A stretch of DNA of 64,000 bases from Spirochaetota bacterium (GTDB lineage: Bacteria; Spirochaetota; UBA12135; COTS27; JAFLEE01), in assembly GCA_017302015.1 (NCBI GenBank), contig JAFLEE010000005.1:52657-116656 (forward strand), in the 5' to 3' direction. This document shows, one piece after another, positions 27,481-36,962 of the stretch (the first letter of the stretch is position 1; each line of letters opens with the position of its first letter). A program made the position numbers and the translations under genes. The notes under the pieces are model-generated. The model was not told the DNA's origin and made no database searches. It saw only the letters and a list, made by a program, of their open reading frames with translations.

Positions 27481-30400
27481 TTACCAACGGTAATAGCGGT
27501 GGGGATCGTCTCCCAATGGGAAATCCTTCAGGTAATCCACGTGATAAAAACCCACCGAGGCGCCCGAATCCGCCGGTCCCAAGCTCATGCTTTCCGCGGG
27601 ACCCAAGAGGCCCCCTTCGCGGAATTGATCGTAGATGCGGATGGCGATGAGATTGGTGCGCGCCGTGACCCGAATGCCGGGGATGCGGTAATGACGCTGA
27701 TAGGTCCACCAATCCTTCTGGCCCGCCCCGGTGGCGCCCACCTCTTGCCCGTTGAAGAAGGCGTTGTCGAAATCGTCGCAGGCGCCGAGGCTCAAGTCCA
27801 AGTCTTTCCCCAGCCAGGCTTCGGGGATCACCACGGTCTTGCGCAGGACCGCTTCGCCGTCGTAATGCCCCCATTTTCCCCCGGCGCGCTCGAAGGGGCC
27901 GGGGCAAGGGATGGACGTGGCCTCGCGCTCGCTCCAGCCGACCTGGGCGGCCTGGCGCGCGGCGGCGCTGACGCCGGGGTCCGCCGGAGGCGTTTGCCCC
28001 TCCTTTGTCTCGGGGATGGGCGAGGTCTGGTACCCCTTCCATTCGCCCGCGAGGGCAATGGGCCGGGCCCCGCCCGTTTCCGATGCCTCGGCGAAGATCT
28101 TCCCGTCCACGGTGAAGCGCCCCCCGAGGTTGGCGAGAATCTGGCTGAGCGCCCGCGTTTGGCGCCAGCGGGTGAACCGGAAATAAGTTTTACCATCGGC
28201 ATCGAATCGACCCGGATCGAACTGGCAAAAGAGGGCGAGGCCTTCGCCGATCCGTTGCCTCGCCAAGAGGCCGTCCGCACCGACGTCGAAACCCCTTCCC
28301 TCGCGGAAGACCGGAGTGTCGAGGTCAGAACGGAAGCGGAGATCCGAGGCGCTCAGTCCGCGGCAGGCGTCCCAATCGGGCACGGCGAGGGACCCGGGAA
28401 AATCCTTTCGCACCGCGAGTTCGGGCCCGAGCGTGCCCGGCGCTGCTTGGGACAAGACCAGCGCCCGACCTCCCCGGCCCACGAAATCGGCGAGGGTATC
28501 GCGGTCCACCGGCGTTCCCTCCCCCAACACAGCCAAGGCGGGCGCGGGGGGTAAGGCAGTCTGCGTCGCGAACCGGAGCCCCATGGAACGCAGCAAGGCC
28601 TCTCCCCTCGGCCCGCCGAGGTAGACGGTTTTGAGTTCCTTCGTGGGAAGAGGGGCGAGGCGGGCCCGTTCGATCGCCGATCGCGCCGCGAGGGCCACCG
28701 CGGGGTCGGCTTGCCCATGGTCCTCCACATCCAGCAGGCAGAGGACCACCCGGCCCGCCCCGTAATCCATTTCCATCAGGGGCGAATAGGCGAGGTCGAA
28801 ATCGCATTCCAAGAGGGGCTGCCAAGATCCGTGGTGCGGCTTTTCCACCGGCCGCGAGACCACGCTCCCGCGGTTTCCCCAATGCCAGCCGTACTTCGGG
28901 TAGGGGATGCCCGCCGTATCCTCGAGTTTGCGGGGATAGGCCTCGAGGAGGGTGCCCTGCCCCGTCCAATCCCTTAGGTCCACCGCGTCGAGGCCCAGGT
29001 TCGCTGCGACCGGGAACGCGGCGCGCAGCACCTGGTGCCCGACGCGGAAGCCGGCGACGTCCCGAAGCCACGCTTCCTCCTGGCTGAAGATCAAGAGGCG
29101 CCCGCCCCCTTCGACGAAGCGCGAGAGGATCCCTGGAGGCGCTTCCCCCGAGGTGAAGGCGCCCCGGCCGACCACGAGGAACGCCGGGGCCTTGCCGTCC
29201 CAGGGCCGCACCCCGTAACCCAGGGAACGTAGCAGCTTGGTGCTCAGCCCTACGGGATCCCATACCGCGAGCTCGGCGGTCGTCGGCACGGGCGCCGGAT
29301 AGGCGCGGAAGGGAAAAACGTCGCGGTGGAGGTTGGTACCGATCTCCACGCGGAGTTCGATGAGGCCTTCGGTTTTCACCGCCACCTGCGGCACCCCGAA
29401 GGCGATCGGAAGGAACTTCGTCTCGATGGCCTCAAGACTTCCGCTCTCAGCGCCCTCGGCGATGCGCGTCGTGCCCAATTTCGCTTCCCACTTCAGCCGG
29501 AACGGAAGCTTCTCCCGCGCATCGTTGACGAGGGCCGCGCTCTTCTCAGCCCGGGTTCCCGAGGCGAAATGATGGTCCTTGGCCGTGAACGCCCCGCGGT
29601 CGTCGGCGAGATCCTTCCCCGCGATCCAGGCGAGGGTCGAGCGGTTGGCTTCTCGGAAGAATTCCCCGCCCCGGCGCGTGGCGGCCCCCAATGGATTATC
29701 CCCGTAGCGCTCATTGCGCGACAGCGCCTTCACGTACGCCCCGCGGCGGCCGGGTTGGAAGGGGCCCAGGCTTTCCTTCTCGAGGAAAGGGCTGCGTCCG
29801 TCGATGCGGGCCTTGGGGTCGAAATCGTGGAAGGCATCCCAGCGGATCGTGCCGCCGGTAATCCCCAGGGTCCGCCAGGCCCGGGTGACCTCCAAGGCGG
29901 TGAGGTAGCAATACTCGTCGACGAGGGGGTCGTGCACGAAATCGTTCTGGTTCCACCCCGAGGCGCGGTAGGACTGGCCCCGTTGGTGGTATTCGGGGTT
30001 CCACCTCCGGGTGGCCGATGATTCGCCGCGGTAGGCCTCGGGTCCGAAGATCCCCGCGAGGAACTCGGTGGCCCAATACTCGCTCTTGGTGGCGTTGTCG
30101 TAATTATTGCGCCCGCGCTTCAGGTCGTAGGGCGGCAGGAACCCGTACTCCACCGCCAGGATCGGCGCGTCGCCCGTCTTCTTCCATTCGGTGAGCCATT
30201 CGAGCTGCTCCTGGAGCGGCTGGAAGCACGGGTAGAGGTTGATCGTCTGGAGATCCCCCACCGCGCCGCCGGAATGGGTGGTCACGGGCCGCGTGGGATC
30301 GAGGGCGCGCACCACCGCGTTGGCGGCCAGGCCCCCGGGGATCGCCGCGTCGATCCAGGGATTCCCGTTCTTCCGCTGGGCGGCGAGGTTCCCGATGAGG

Positions 30401-32343
30401 ATCGGATTCTGGTCCTGTTTCGACATGAAGCGGTTGGGCGAATGGATATACATGAAGACCGAGGGGTGGTTTCGGGCCCGGCGGATATCCTCAGTCGCCT
30501 GGCGGATCCATTCTTCCGTATCAGCCGAATGTTCCGCCCAGCGCTCGGCGAAGGCGGCCATGTTCCCCAGGGGCGCCATGAGGGGCCATCCCTTGAGGTC
30601 GGCCCGGTCGAACCATAGGTCGGTGAAAAGCACGGTGCCGCGCTGGTGGTGGTCCCAGGGCCAGAACTCCTGGAGATTCCCCCCGAGGCTGCGCATCCCT
30701 TCGATGGCGCCATCGACGCGCTCGAGGGAGGTGATGCGGGGATCCGGCGGGCCGGTCACCCGGGGCCGGAAGCGGATCTCGGTGCCGTTTAGCATGAAGC
30801 GGGTGCCCTCGATCCAAAACTCGCGGAACCCGAACGGCTGGCGGTACTCGTCGACGAGTGCGGCGCCCTCGACCTTGAGGAGGAGGGTATAGCGATGGGG
30901 ATGCTCCGGTTCCCAAAGCCGCGGGTCGGTCCAGGGAAAGCGCAAATCGAGGGTTTGGAGGGGAGCGCGGCTTACCAATCGCTCGGCTTGGAAAGTTTTC
31001 TCCTCGCGGCCCGCCTCGTCGAGGAGGCGCGCGAAAAAGCGCGCCTTCCCCGGGGCGGAAACATTTGCGAGTTCCACCGCGAGGCCCAGGATCTTCTCAC
31101 GTGTGGAGGGCTTGACGAAGACGTCCCCCACGTGGGCGCCCATGGGTCGGCTCTCCAAAAAAACGTCCCCCAGGATACCCCGGTTATCCAATTGGATCTT
31201 CTTGCGCAGGACCTGTTCGGCCGCCGCCCCCGTGAACTCCGCCGCCTCGGTGGCTTCCATCGAGGCCGAAACCTCCACGAGGAGTTCCGCCTCGCTGCCG
31301 GGCTTCAGCGCCGAGGTGATCTCGACGCGCCCGTGGGGCCAAGTGATGGCTCCGCACGGGATTCCATTGACGATGATTTTCGCCCCCGTGGAAACCCTTC
31401 GGAAATCCAGGAGGATCGCGCGGCCCGCCCACTCCTCGGGGATTTGAAGGGACCGCCGGTACAAGCCGCGTTCGACGCGTTCCCAAGCGGCATCCCGATT
31501 ATCCATCTTCAAGCCGCGCCAAGCGGCGCCCGTGCCCGCGGTCTCCAGGCCGGGAAGAAGCCCGGCGCGGGAATGCCAAGCCCCCGGAACCCAAAGAGTT
31601 CCCCAGGCCTCTTGGTCGCGCTCCGGGTTTTCCCCGCCCTGGACCGGCGCATATTGCCAGAGGCCGTTTAAGCAAATCAACCCGCGCGTTTGGCTTAAGG
31701 TCTCCACGGGTTCGCTTCCCCAGCAGGGCTTCTGCGGGGCGGCTCCAATGGGCTGGGTCACGGCTTGTGACGTTTCTCGGATCGCCGAGAGGGAAAGGCC
31801 GCAGACGCGGAACTCCGCCACGGCCCCGTAGCACTCGATAGCGAGGAGCGCAGAGGCGGCCTCCGGGGGCACGGGGACCTCCCGCTCGAAAGGTCTCCAG
31901 CCCTCCGATTTGTCGCGGCCCTCGAAGGCGCAGGCCAAATGCCCCGTTTGCTTTCCCGCCCCGTCTTTGAAGATGAGGAAGAGCCGAGGCTGCTGCCAGG
32001 CTTCCTTGCCGGGGGCCACGGAAAGGAAATCCATTCGCGCTTTCAAGCGCAGGGCGCGGGTGCCGGGGGCGATGGGGCATTCCTGTCGGAGCGCAAAACC
32101 CGACGAGTTTTCAGACCCCAAGCGGGTATTGAAGGAAAGCGCCGTTTCCCCGCGCTCATCCGGGACCAGGCGGATGAACCCCTTGGAGACACTGTCCCCG
32201 GTGGCCGTCCAGCCCGGGATGGACTTCCCGTTTTCCGCGGCGCGGAAAGTTTCGTTGGAGAGGAGTTCCTGGGGGGAAAGCGCGCCGCCGAAAAGGCCGA
32301 AGAGCCCGAAGGCGGCGAACGTGAAAGAGGATCGGATCGCCAT
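27481..32343 (-). CDS. Giant secreted GH2-related protein lacking the usual acid/base Glu
   Basis: A 1,620-residue secreted protein. After a signal peptide come an N-terminal beta module (about 25-190), a GH2-like jelly roll (about 220-400), an Ig-like domain (about 400-510) and a GH2 barrel (about 515-810). The nucleophile motif AVEYG is present (Glu732). The acid/base motif, normally Asn-Glu at the end of NHPS-hhhh, reads SPNR here, so Arg638 stands at the Glu position; spacing from Arg638 to Glu732 is 94, the same as in the neighbouring GH2 enzyme. The second half has class-I-amidotransferase-like segments (FLVVGRGAF, GGGRLLIFSQ, GGRALVLSQ) and a final jelly roll (about 1480-1600). AGGAG selects the start at 32343. 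It is divergent from the AraC gene at 32536. Confidence 0.75.
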   Translation of the reverse strand: MAIRSSFTFAAFGLFGLFGGALSPQELLSNETFRAAENGKSIPGWTATGDSVSKGFIRLVPDERGETALSFNTRLGSENSSGFALRQECPIAPGTRALRLKARMDFLSVAPGKEAWQQPRLFLIFKDGAGKQTGHLACAFEGRDKSEGWRPFEREVPVPPEAASALLAIECYGAVAEFRVCGLSLSAIRETSQAVTQPIGAAPQKPCWGSEPVETLSQTRGLICLNGLWQYAPVQGGENPERDQEAWGTLWVPGAWHSRAGLLPGLETAGTGAAWRGLKMDNRDAAWERVERGLYRRSLQIPEEWAGRAILLDFRRVSTGAKIIVNGIPCGAITWPHGRVEITSALKPGSEAELLVEVSASMEATEAAEFTGAAAEQVLRKKIQLDNRGILGDVFLESRPMGAHVGDVFVKPSTREKILGLAVELANVSAPGKARFFARLLDEAGREEKTFQAERLVSRAPLQTLDLRFPWTDPRLWEPEHPHRYTLLLKVEGAALVDEYRQPFGFREFWIEGTRFMLNGTEIRFRPRVTGPPDPRITSLERVDGAIEGMRSLGGNLQEFWPWDHHQRGTVLFTDLWFDRADLKGWPLMAPLGNMAAFAERWAEHSADTEEWIRQATEDIRRARNHPSVFMYIHSPNRFMSKQDQNPILIGNLAAQRKNGNPWIDAAIPGGLAANAVVRALDPTRPVTTHSGGAVGDLQTINLYPCFQPLQEQLEWLTEWKKTGDAPILAVEYGFLPPYDLKRGRNNYDNATKSEYWATEFLAGIFGPEAYRGESSATRRWNPEYHQRGQSYRASGWNQNDFVHDPLVDEYCYLTALEVTRAWRTLGITGGTIRWDAFHDFDPKARIDGRSPFLEKESLGPFQPGRRGAYVKALSRNERYGDNPLGAATRRGGEFFREANRSTLAWIAGKDLADDRGAFTAKDHHFASGTRAEKSAALVNDAREKLPFRLKWEAKLGTTRIAEGAESGSLEAIETKFLPIAFGVPQVAVKTEGLIELRVEIGTNLHRDVFPFRAYPAPVPTTAELAVWDPVGLSTKLLRSLGYGVRPWDGKAPAFLVVGRGAFTSGEAPPGILSRFVEGGGRLLIFSQEEAWLRDVAGFRVGHQVLRAAFPVAANLGLDAVDLRDWTGQGTLLEAYPRKLEDTAGIPYPKYGWHWGNRGSVVSRPVEKPHHGSWQPLLECDFDLAYSPLMEMDYGAGRVVLCLLDVEDHGQADPAVALAARSAIERARLAPLPTKELKTVYLGGPRGEALLRSMGLRFATQTALPPAPALAVLGEGTPVDRDTLADFVGRGGRALVLSQAAPGTLGPELAVRKDFPGSLAVPDWDACRGLSASDLRFRSDLDTPVFREGRGFDVGADGLLARQRIGEGLALFCQFDPGRFDADGKTYFRFTRWRQTRALSQILANLGGRFTVDGKIFAEASETGGARPIALAGEWKGYQTSPIPETKEGQTPPADPGVSAAARQAAQVGWSEREATSIPCPGPFERAGGKWGHYDGEAVLRKTVVIPEAWLGKDLDLSLGACDDFDNAFFNGQEVGATGAGQKDWWTYQRHYRIPGIRVTARTNLIAIRIYDQFREGGLLGPAESMSLGPADSGASVGFYHVDYLKDFPLGDDPHRYYRW

Positions 32344-32535
32344 GGACGCTCCTGGGGAAGGGTTCGATCGGGGCAATCGGGGCTTGCCGCCCGCGGGACA
32401 TTCGGCGAGCCCCGCGCCCGAACCCCTCCCCGATAGTTTAGGCGCCCGTGATGGCTCCCCGCGATCCCGCAAGAAAGGAATCATGATGGGATTCCGAATT
32501 ATATGGTAGAAACGCGAAGGGCCGAAGGGGGGGCC

Positions 32536-33339
32536 ATGCCGAACCCCGCGATCGCCCCGTCCGCCATGCGACTTTGCCTCATCAATACCTTCCATCTCAC
32601 GCGCAACGCCAAGAAGAATCGGCATTCCGTCGTTGAGTTGGGCTATGTTGCCCGGGGCGCCATCGCGCTCCATACCGATTCCAAGCGCCTGGAATGCCCG
32701 ACCCATTCCCTTTTCCTCATCCCGCCGCGGCTTTCCCACCGGGAGAGCCTCGACCATTGCGAAAGCGCGTTCCTCCTCTACGCCCAGATCGACGGCTTCG
32801 ATTGGGGGGCCCCCCATCCCACGGTCGTCCGCCTCAGCGCGCGCCATCCCATCAAAGCCCTGCTCTTTAGCCTCGTGGAGGAGCAGGCCCATCCCGGCCC
32901 CGATTCGGCCCCCTTCCTAAGGCATTCCCTGGAATTGCTGCGCCTGCAGGTGCTCCGGGCCATGGCCCTCCCGCGCGCGAGCCCGTCCCCCAATCCCCGC
33001 CTCCTCTTGAAGCGCATCCGCGACATCATCGATAACCGGTTCATGGAAAGCGCGTTTGGCGTGGCCGCCCTGTCCCGGGAATTGGGGATATCGGCGCGCA
33101 GCGTGGAACTCGCCGTGAAGGCGGAGGCCCAATCCACGCCCTCCGAACTCATCCTCGATTCCCGCCTGACCCACGCCGAGGGTCTCCTGCGCGAGACGAA
33201 TCACCGCCTGCGGGAGATCGCGCGCAAATGCGGCTTCGCCGACGAGGGCTATTTCATCCGCCGCTTCCGCCAATCCCGGGGGGCCACGCCCATCGCCTGG
33301 CGCAAGCGTTTCGCCCTCGGCGAACGCCCGCCCCCTTGA
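32536..33339 (+). CDS. AraC-family transcriptional regulator
   Basis: A 267-residue regulator with an N-terminal sensing domain (HSVVELGYVARGAIAL, LFLIPPRLSHRES) and two C-terminal helix-turn-helix motifs (about residues 165-255; FGVAALSRELGISARSVE and LREIARKCGFADEGYFIRR). The ATG at 32536 follows a run of G that can serve as ribosome binding site; an ATG eleven codons earlier lies inside a TATAT box and is less likely. It is transcribed away from the giant GH2-related gene with 192 bases between them, so it is the probable activator of that gene. Confidence 0.85.
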   Translation: MPNPAIAPSAMRLCLINTFHLTRNAKKNRHSVVELGYVARGAIALHTDSKRLECPTHSLFLIPPRLSHRESLDHCESAFLLYAQIDGFDWGAPHPTVVRLSARHPIKALLFSLVEEQAHPGPDSAPFLRHSLELLRLQVLRAMALPRASPSPNPRLLLKRIRDIIDNRFMESAFGVAALSRELGISARSVELAVKAEAQSTPSELILDSRLTHAEGLLRETNHRLREIARKCGFADEGYFIRRFRQSRGATPIAWRKRFALGERPPP

Positions 33340-33359
33340 GGGGGGCCTGTCCGGTTTTT
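33330..33359 (+). terminator. Possible terminator overlapping the AraC stop codon
   Basis: GCCCCC and GGGGGC pair around the stop codon, but eight bases separate the stem from the TTTTT run at 33355-33359, which is far for an intrinsic terminator. Confidence 0.3.
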
Positions 33360-33446
33360 ACCCGATATGTCGCCCCCGTCCTCTTGATGCGCCGCCGCCC
33401 GTGGCCTAAGGTTAGGCATCGTTAAGCGCCTCGTGCGGGAGTTCCC

Positions 33447-34739
33447 ATGCCCAAAAAAGTGACCTTCATCGGCGGCGGCAGTTCGAAGTTCATCCACGAA
33501 CTGGTGCGCGATCTCTTCACCTTCCCGGCGCTGCGCGACGCCACGATCGCGCTCATGGACGTGGACGAAGCGCGGGTTCGCCTCACGGAGGGCCTCGTCA
33601 AGAAGATGATCCTCGACCTGGGCCTCCCGGCCAGGGTGGTGGCGGGCACCGATCGGCGCGCGCTCTTGGAGGGGTCCGACTTCGTCCTGGTCACGATCAT
33701 GGTGGGCCGCTTCGAGACCTACGCCCTCGACGTCGACCTCCCCGCGAAGTACGGCGTGAAGCAATCCATCAGCGATACCATCGGGCCCGGCGGGGTCTTC
33801 CGCTTCATCCGCACCTTCCCGGTGCTTCAGGCCATCGCCGACGATATCCGGGCCGTCGCGCCCGACGCCTGGCTCCTCAATTACAGCAACCCGATGGCCA
33901 TGAACGTCTGGGGCCTGCACGCCGCGGGGTTCGAACGGGCCGTGGGCCTCTGCCACAGCATCCAGGGAACCTACCGCTACCTCGCCGAGGCCGTCGGGGT
34001 CGCCCCCGACGAGGTGACCTATACAGCCGGCGGCATCAACCACGTGAACTTCTACCACACGCTGCGCCACGGGACGCGCGACCTCTACCCCGCGGTCCTC
34101 GAGCACGAGGCGAAGATCCTAAGGGAACGCCCCGAGATGACCACCTCCTTCGAACTCCTACGGGAGACCGGCTATTTCCCCGCGGAAGCGGGCACCCACC
34201 AGAGCGAGTACTACCCCTATTTCCGCCGGACCCAGGCGCAGATCGACGCCTGCCGCGCGCCGACGAAAGCCGGGCACGACAACGATAAGGCCAACGCCGA
34301 GCGCATGGCTGTCGAGGTGCCCCGCATGATCCGGGGGGAGAAGCCGATCTCCTACGCCCGGGGCATGGAATACGGCGCCTTCATCGTCAACGCCATGGTC
34401 GCCGACGAACCCACCCTCTTCTACGGCAACGTCCCCAACCGCGGTCTCATCGACAACCACCTGCCCGAGGCCGTCGTCGAGGTCCCCTGCGTGGCCAGCG
34501 GCGCGGGCATCCGGGCCTGCCGCGTGGGCCGCGTCCCCGAGATCCTCGCGGCCCTCCAAAGGGCCCACGTGGGCGTGCACCGCTTGGCGGTGGACGGCGC
34601 CCTGGCCAAGGACCGCGAACTCATCCGCCAAGCCCTCATGGTCGATCCCCTGACCGCCGCCGTCTGCACCCTGCCCCAGATCCGCGCCATGACCGCCGAA
34701 CTCTTCGCCGCCAACGCCAAATACCTCCCGGGCTGGTGA
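33447..34739 (+). CDS. GH4-family NAD/metal-dependent glycosidase (alpha-galactosidase/galacturonidase type)
   Basis: A 430-residue cytoplasmic enzyme of glycoside hydrolase family 4, which cleaves glycosides by transient oxidation at C3 with NAD and a divalent metal. The N-terminal Rossmann motif (VTFIGGGSSKF) and the metal-binding motifs LCHSIQ (Cys-His near residues 172-173) and GGINHVNF (His near 195) are present, as are YSNPMAMNVW and NVPNRGLI. This pattern is that of the MelA-like alpha-galactosidase / alpha-galacturonidase branch, not the 6-phospho branch, though substrate is inferred. GGGAG precedes the ATG. It is the first gene of an operon with two MDR dehydrogenases (gaps of 44 bases, then a four-base overlap). 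Confidence 0.87.
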   Translation: MPKKVTFIGGGSSKFIHELVRDLFTFPALRDATIALMDVDEARVRLTEGLVKKMILDLGLPARVVAGTDRRALLEGSDFVLVTIMVGRFETYALDVDLPAKYGVKQSISDTIGPGGVFRFIRTFPVLQAIADDIRAVAPDAWLLNYSNPMAMNVWGLHAAGFERAVGLCHSIQGTYRYLAEAVGVAPDEVTYTAGGINHVNFYHTLRHGTRDLYPAVLEHEAKILRERPEMTTSFELLRETGYFPAEAGTHQSEYYPYFRRTQAQIDACRAPTKAGHDNDKANAERMAVEVPRMIRGEKPISYARGMEYGAFIVNAMVADEPTLFYGNVPNRGLIDNHLPEAVVEVPCVASGAGIRACRVGRVPEILAALQRAHVGVHRLAVDGALAKDRELIRQALMVDPLTAAVCTLPQIRAMTAELFAANAKYLPGW

Positions 34740-34783
34740 AGCCCGACCCGCTTAAAACGCCGAACCCTCCCCAGGAGCCCGCC

Positions 34784-35815
34784 ATGCTCGCCGCCGTCCT
34801 CCACGATTTCGACCGACTCGTCCTCGAAGACGTGCCCGTTCCCCGGCCCGGATACGGCGAGGTGGTGGTGCGCATCAAGAGCACGGGGTTCTGCGCCACG
34901 GACTACAAGGCCATCAAGGGCATCCGGCGAAACGTGAAGTTTCCCTTCATCGCCGGCCACGAACCCGCGGGGGTGGTCTCCGCCATCGGGGCGGGCGTGC
35001 GGCACTTCAAGGAGGGGGACGAGGTGATCTGCCAGCCCTCCGGCTATTGCGGGGTCTGCCCCGCCTGCCGCGCGGGAAACTCCCATTATTGCGAAACCGC
35101 CTTCACCACCGGCGGCGACGGCCCGGCCGACGTGCGCCCCGGCGCCTTCGCCGAGTACATGGTGACCGCGGAGACTTGCCTCTTCCGAAAGCCGGCCTCC
35201 CTCTCGTTCGACGCGGCCGCGCTCACGGAACCGCTCTCGGGCGCCTGGAAGGGCGTCATCCAGTACAGCGAGATGAAGGTGGCCGACGACGTGGTCGTCA
35301 TCGGCGTCGGGGGCATCGGCCTCCTGTGCCTCATGGTCGCCAAGGCCGCCGGCGCCGGACGCCTCCTCGCCATCGACCCGAGCCCCTACGCGCGCAAGAA
35401 CGCCCTGGCCCTGGGCGCCACCCACGCCCTCGATCCGAACGCGGGAGACCCCCTCGCCGGGGTCGCGGCAATCCTCCCCCGAGGGCCCGACCTGGTGCTC
35501 GAGGCCGCGGGCCACATCTCCGCCGTCAGGCTCATGACCGAACTGCGGCGCCGGGGGACGCGGTGGAATATCTTCGGGATCACGACCCCCGAGAAATTCG
35601 AACTCGAGGGGGGCCTCACCCATTTCCTCGAGGGCCGAATGGACGCGAGCTTCGGCACCACGCCCCAGGCGATGCAGCGCGCCATCGCGCTCATGGAGAG
35701 CGGCCTGGTGCGCACGGAGAGTATCATCTCCCACCGCTTCCCCCTAAAGGACATCCACAAAGCCATGGAGGCCATGGACGGCCCCGAGCGGAATAAGGTG
35801 ATGATCCACCCATGA
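34784..35815 (+). CDS. Zinc-dependent MDR alcohol/polyol dehydrogenase
   Basis: A 343-residue medium-chain dehydrogenase that would oxidise an alcohol of a sugar or polyol with NAD(P). Catalytic-zinc residues are visible (GFCATDY, then GHEPAGVV), the structural-zinc cluster is intact (PSGYCGVCPACRAGNSHYC), and the nucleotide-binding motif is VVIGVGGIGLL near residues 165-180. The start at 34784 follows CAGGAG; a GTG 16 codons upstream overlaps the GH4 stop and is an alternative. Its stop overlaps the next start as ATGA. Beside GH4 it probably processes the released sugar or a keto intermediate. Confidence 0.82.
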   Translation: MLAAVLHDFDRLVLEDVPVPRPGYGEVVVRIKSTGFCATDYKAIKGIRRNVKFPFIAGHEPAGVVSAIGAGVRHFKEGDEVICQPSGYCGVCPACRAGNSHYCETAFTTGGDGPADVRPGAFAEYMVTAETCLFRKPASLSFDAAALTEPLSGAWKGVIQYSEMKVADDVVVIGVGGIGLLCLMVAKAAGAGRLLAIDPSPYARKNALALGATHALDPNAGDPLAGVAAILPRGPDLVLEAAGHISAVRLMTELRRRGTRWNIFGITTPEKFELEGGLTHFLEGRMDASFGTTPQAMQRAIALMESGLVRTESIISHRFPLKDIHKAMEAMDGPERNKVMIHP

Positions 35816-36789
35816 AAGCCATCGTCAATACCGCGGCGGGCCGCCTGGAGTGGCGCGAACTCCCATTGCCGAAGCCCAGGGCGGGTTGGGTGCGCATCCG
35901 CACGTCCTATACCGGCATCTGCGCCACGGACCTCGAGATGATGGGTGGTTGGGAACGCACCGGGTTCCCGTCGATCCCCGGCCACGAATGGTCGGGCCGG
36001 GTGGACGAACTCGGCCCCGGGGTCGGAGAAGAGCTCCGCGGCAAACCCTGCGTCGCCGAGAACGTGTTAAGCGACGGGGGCGAGGTCGGCTTCGAGCACC
36101 CCGGGGGCTACGCCGAATATTTCCTCACCGAGGCGAAGAATGTCCACGTGCTTCCCGAGGACTTCGACCTGTCAAGCGCCCCGCTCATCGAGCCCTTGGC
36201 GGTGTGCGTGCGAGGTCTCATGCGCATGGCGCCCGTCGGGCGGGTTGGCGCCGTGATCCTGGGGGATGGGCCGATCGGCCTGCTCCTCTTGGCCCTGCTC
36301 CACCTCCGCGGTTTCTCTGGGATCACCCTCGTCGGAGGCCGGCTCCCGCGCCTGCGCCTCGCCGAAGCTTTGGGGGCAAGCGAAACCATCGATTACCACG
36401 CCTGCGGCGATGCCTTGGCGGAGCAAATCCGAAAGCGGCACCCCGCCCCTCGCCTCCACGTCCTCGAAGCCAGCGGTTCTCCCCTGGGCATCCAGACCGC
36501 CCTCGAGGTCGCAGATCGGGGCGCCAAGCTCCTCTGCATCGGCGATTACGGGGCCCTGCGCGCGGATTTCCCGTGGAATACGCTCCTCCACCGGGAACTC
36601 GCGTTCATCGGCTCGAACGCCAGTTCCGGCGCCTGGGCGGAAGCGGTGAAGATCGCCGTGGATGGGGGCATTCCCCTCGGCCGCCTGGTGACCCTTACGG
36701 TCGCCGCCCCTCATTTCGATGAAGCGATCGCCCATACCCGGGATTCCCGCGACTCGATCAAGGCAACCCTCGATTGGACCCGGGCCTGA
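35812..36789 (+). CDS. MDR-family dehydrogenase without structural zinc site
   Basis: A 325-residue medium-chain dehydrogenase translated with the preceding gene (ATGA overlap). It keeps the catalytic-zinc residues (TGICATDLEM, then GHEWSGRV) and a Rossmann segment (ILGDGPIGLLLL near residue 145). The four-cysteine structural-zinc loop is missing; the region reads CVAENVLSDGGEVGF. Length is shorter than its partner. The two could act in sequence on one sugar, or form alternative specificities. Substrate is unknown. Confidence 0.75.
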   Translation: MKAIVNTAAGRLEWRELPLPKPRAGWVRIRTSYTGICATDLEMMGGWERTGFPSIPGHEWSGRVDELGPGVGEELRGKPCVAENVLSDGGEVGFEHPGGYAEYFLTEAKNVHVLPEDFDLSSAPLIEPLAVCVRGLMRMAPVGRVGAVILGDGPIGLLLLALLHLRGFSGITLVGGRLPRLRLAEALGASETIDYHACGDALAEQIRKRHPAPRLHVLEASGSPLGIQTALEVADRGAKLLCIGDYGALRADFPWNTLLHRELAFIGSNASSGAWAEAVKIAVDGGIPLGRLVTLTVAAPHFDEAIAHTRDSRDSIKATLDWTRA

Positions 36790-36962
36790 GGCCCCCTCCT
36801 TTTACGTCACCGCCGCGACGCGGGCCACCAGAGCCCGCGGGGATGGATTCTGCAAGCAAACGAAGTTCTTCGCGATGCTAAGATCGGTGGGCGAAAGATG
36901 GGGATTTCCACCCGGCCCACGGATTCGGGCAGGAAGTCGTCCCTGATCATACGCGCGACCTC

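Noticed and set aside
25788..27650. A 620-codon open frame on the + strand
   Set aside because: Antisense to the GH2 gene, which has both catalytic glutamates and a normal start.
32344..32892. N-terminal extension of the giant GH2-related protein by about 180 codons
   Set aside because: The extension is antisense to the AraC gene at 32536; the signal peptide and AGGAG support the start at 32343.
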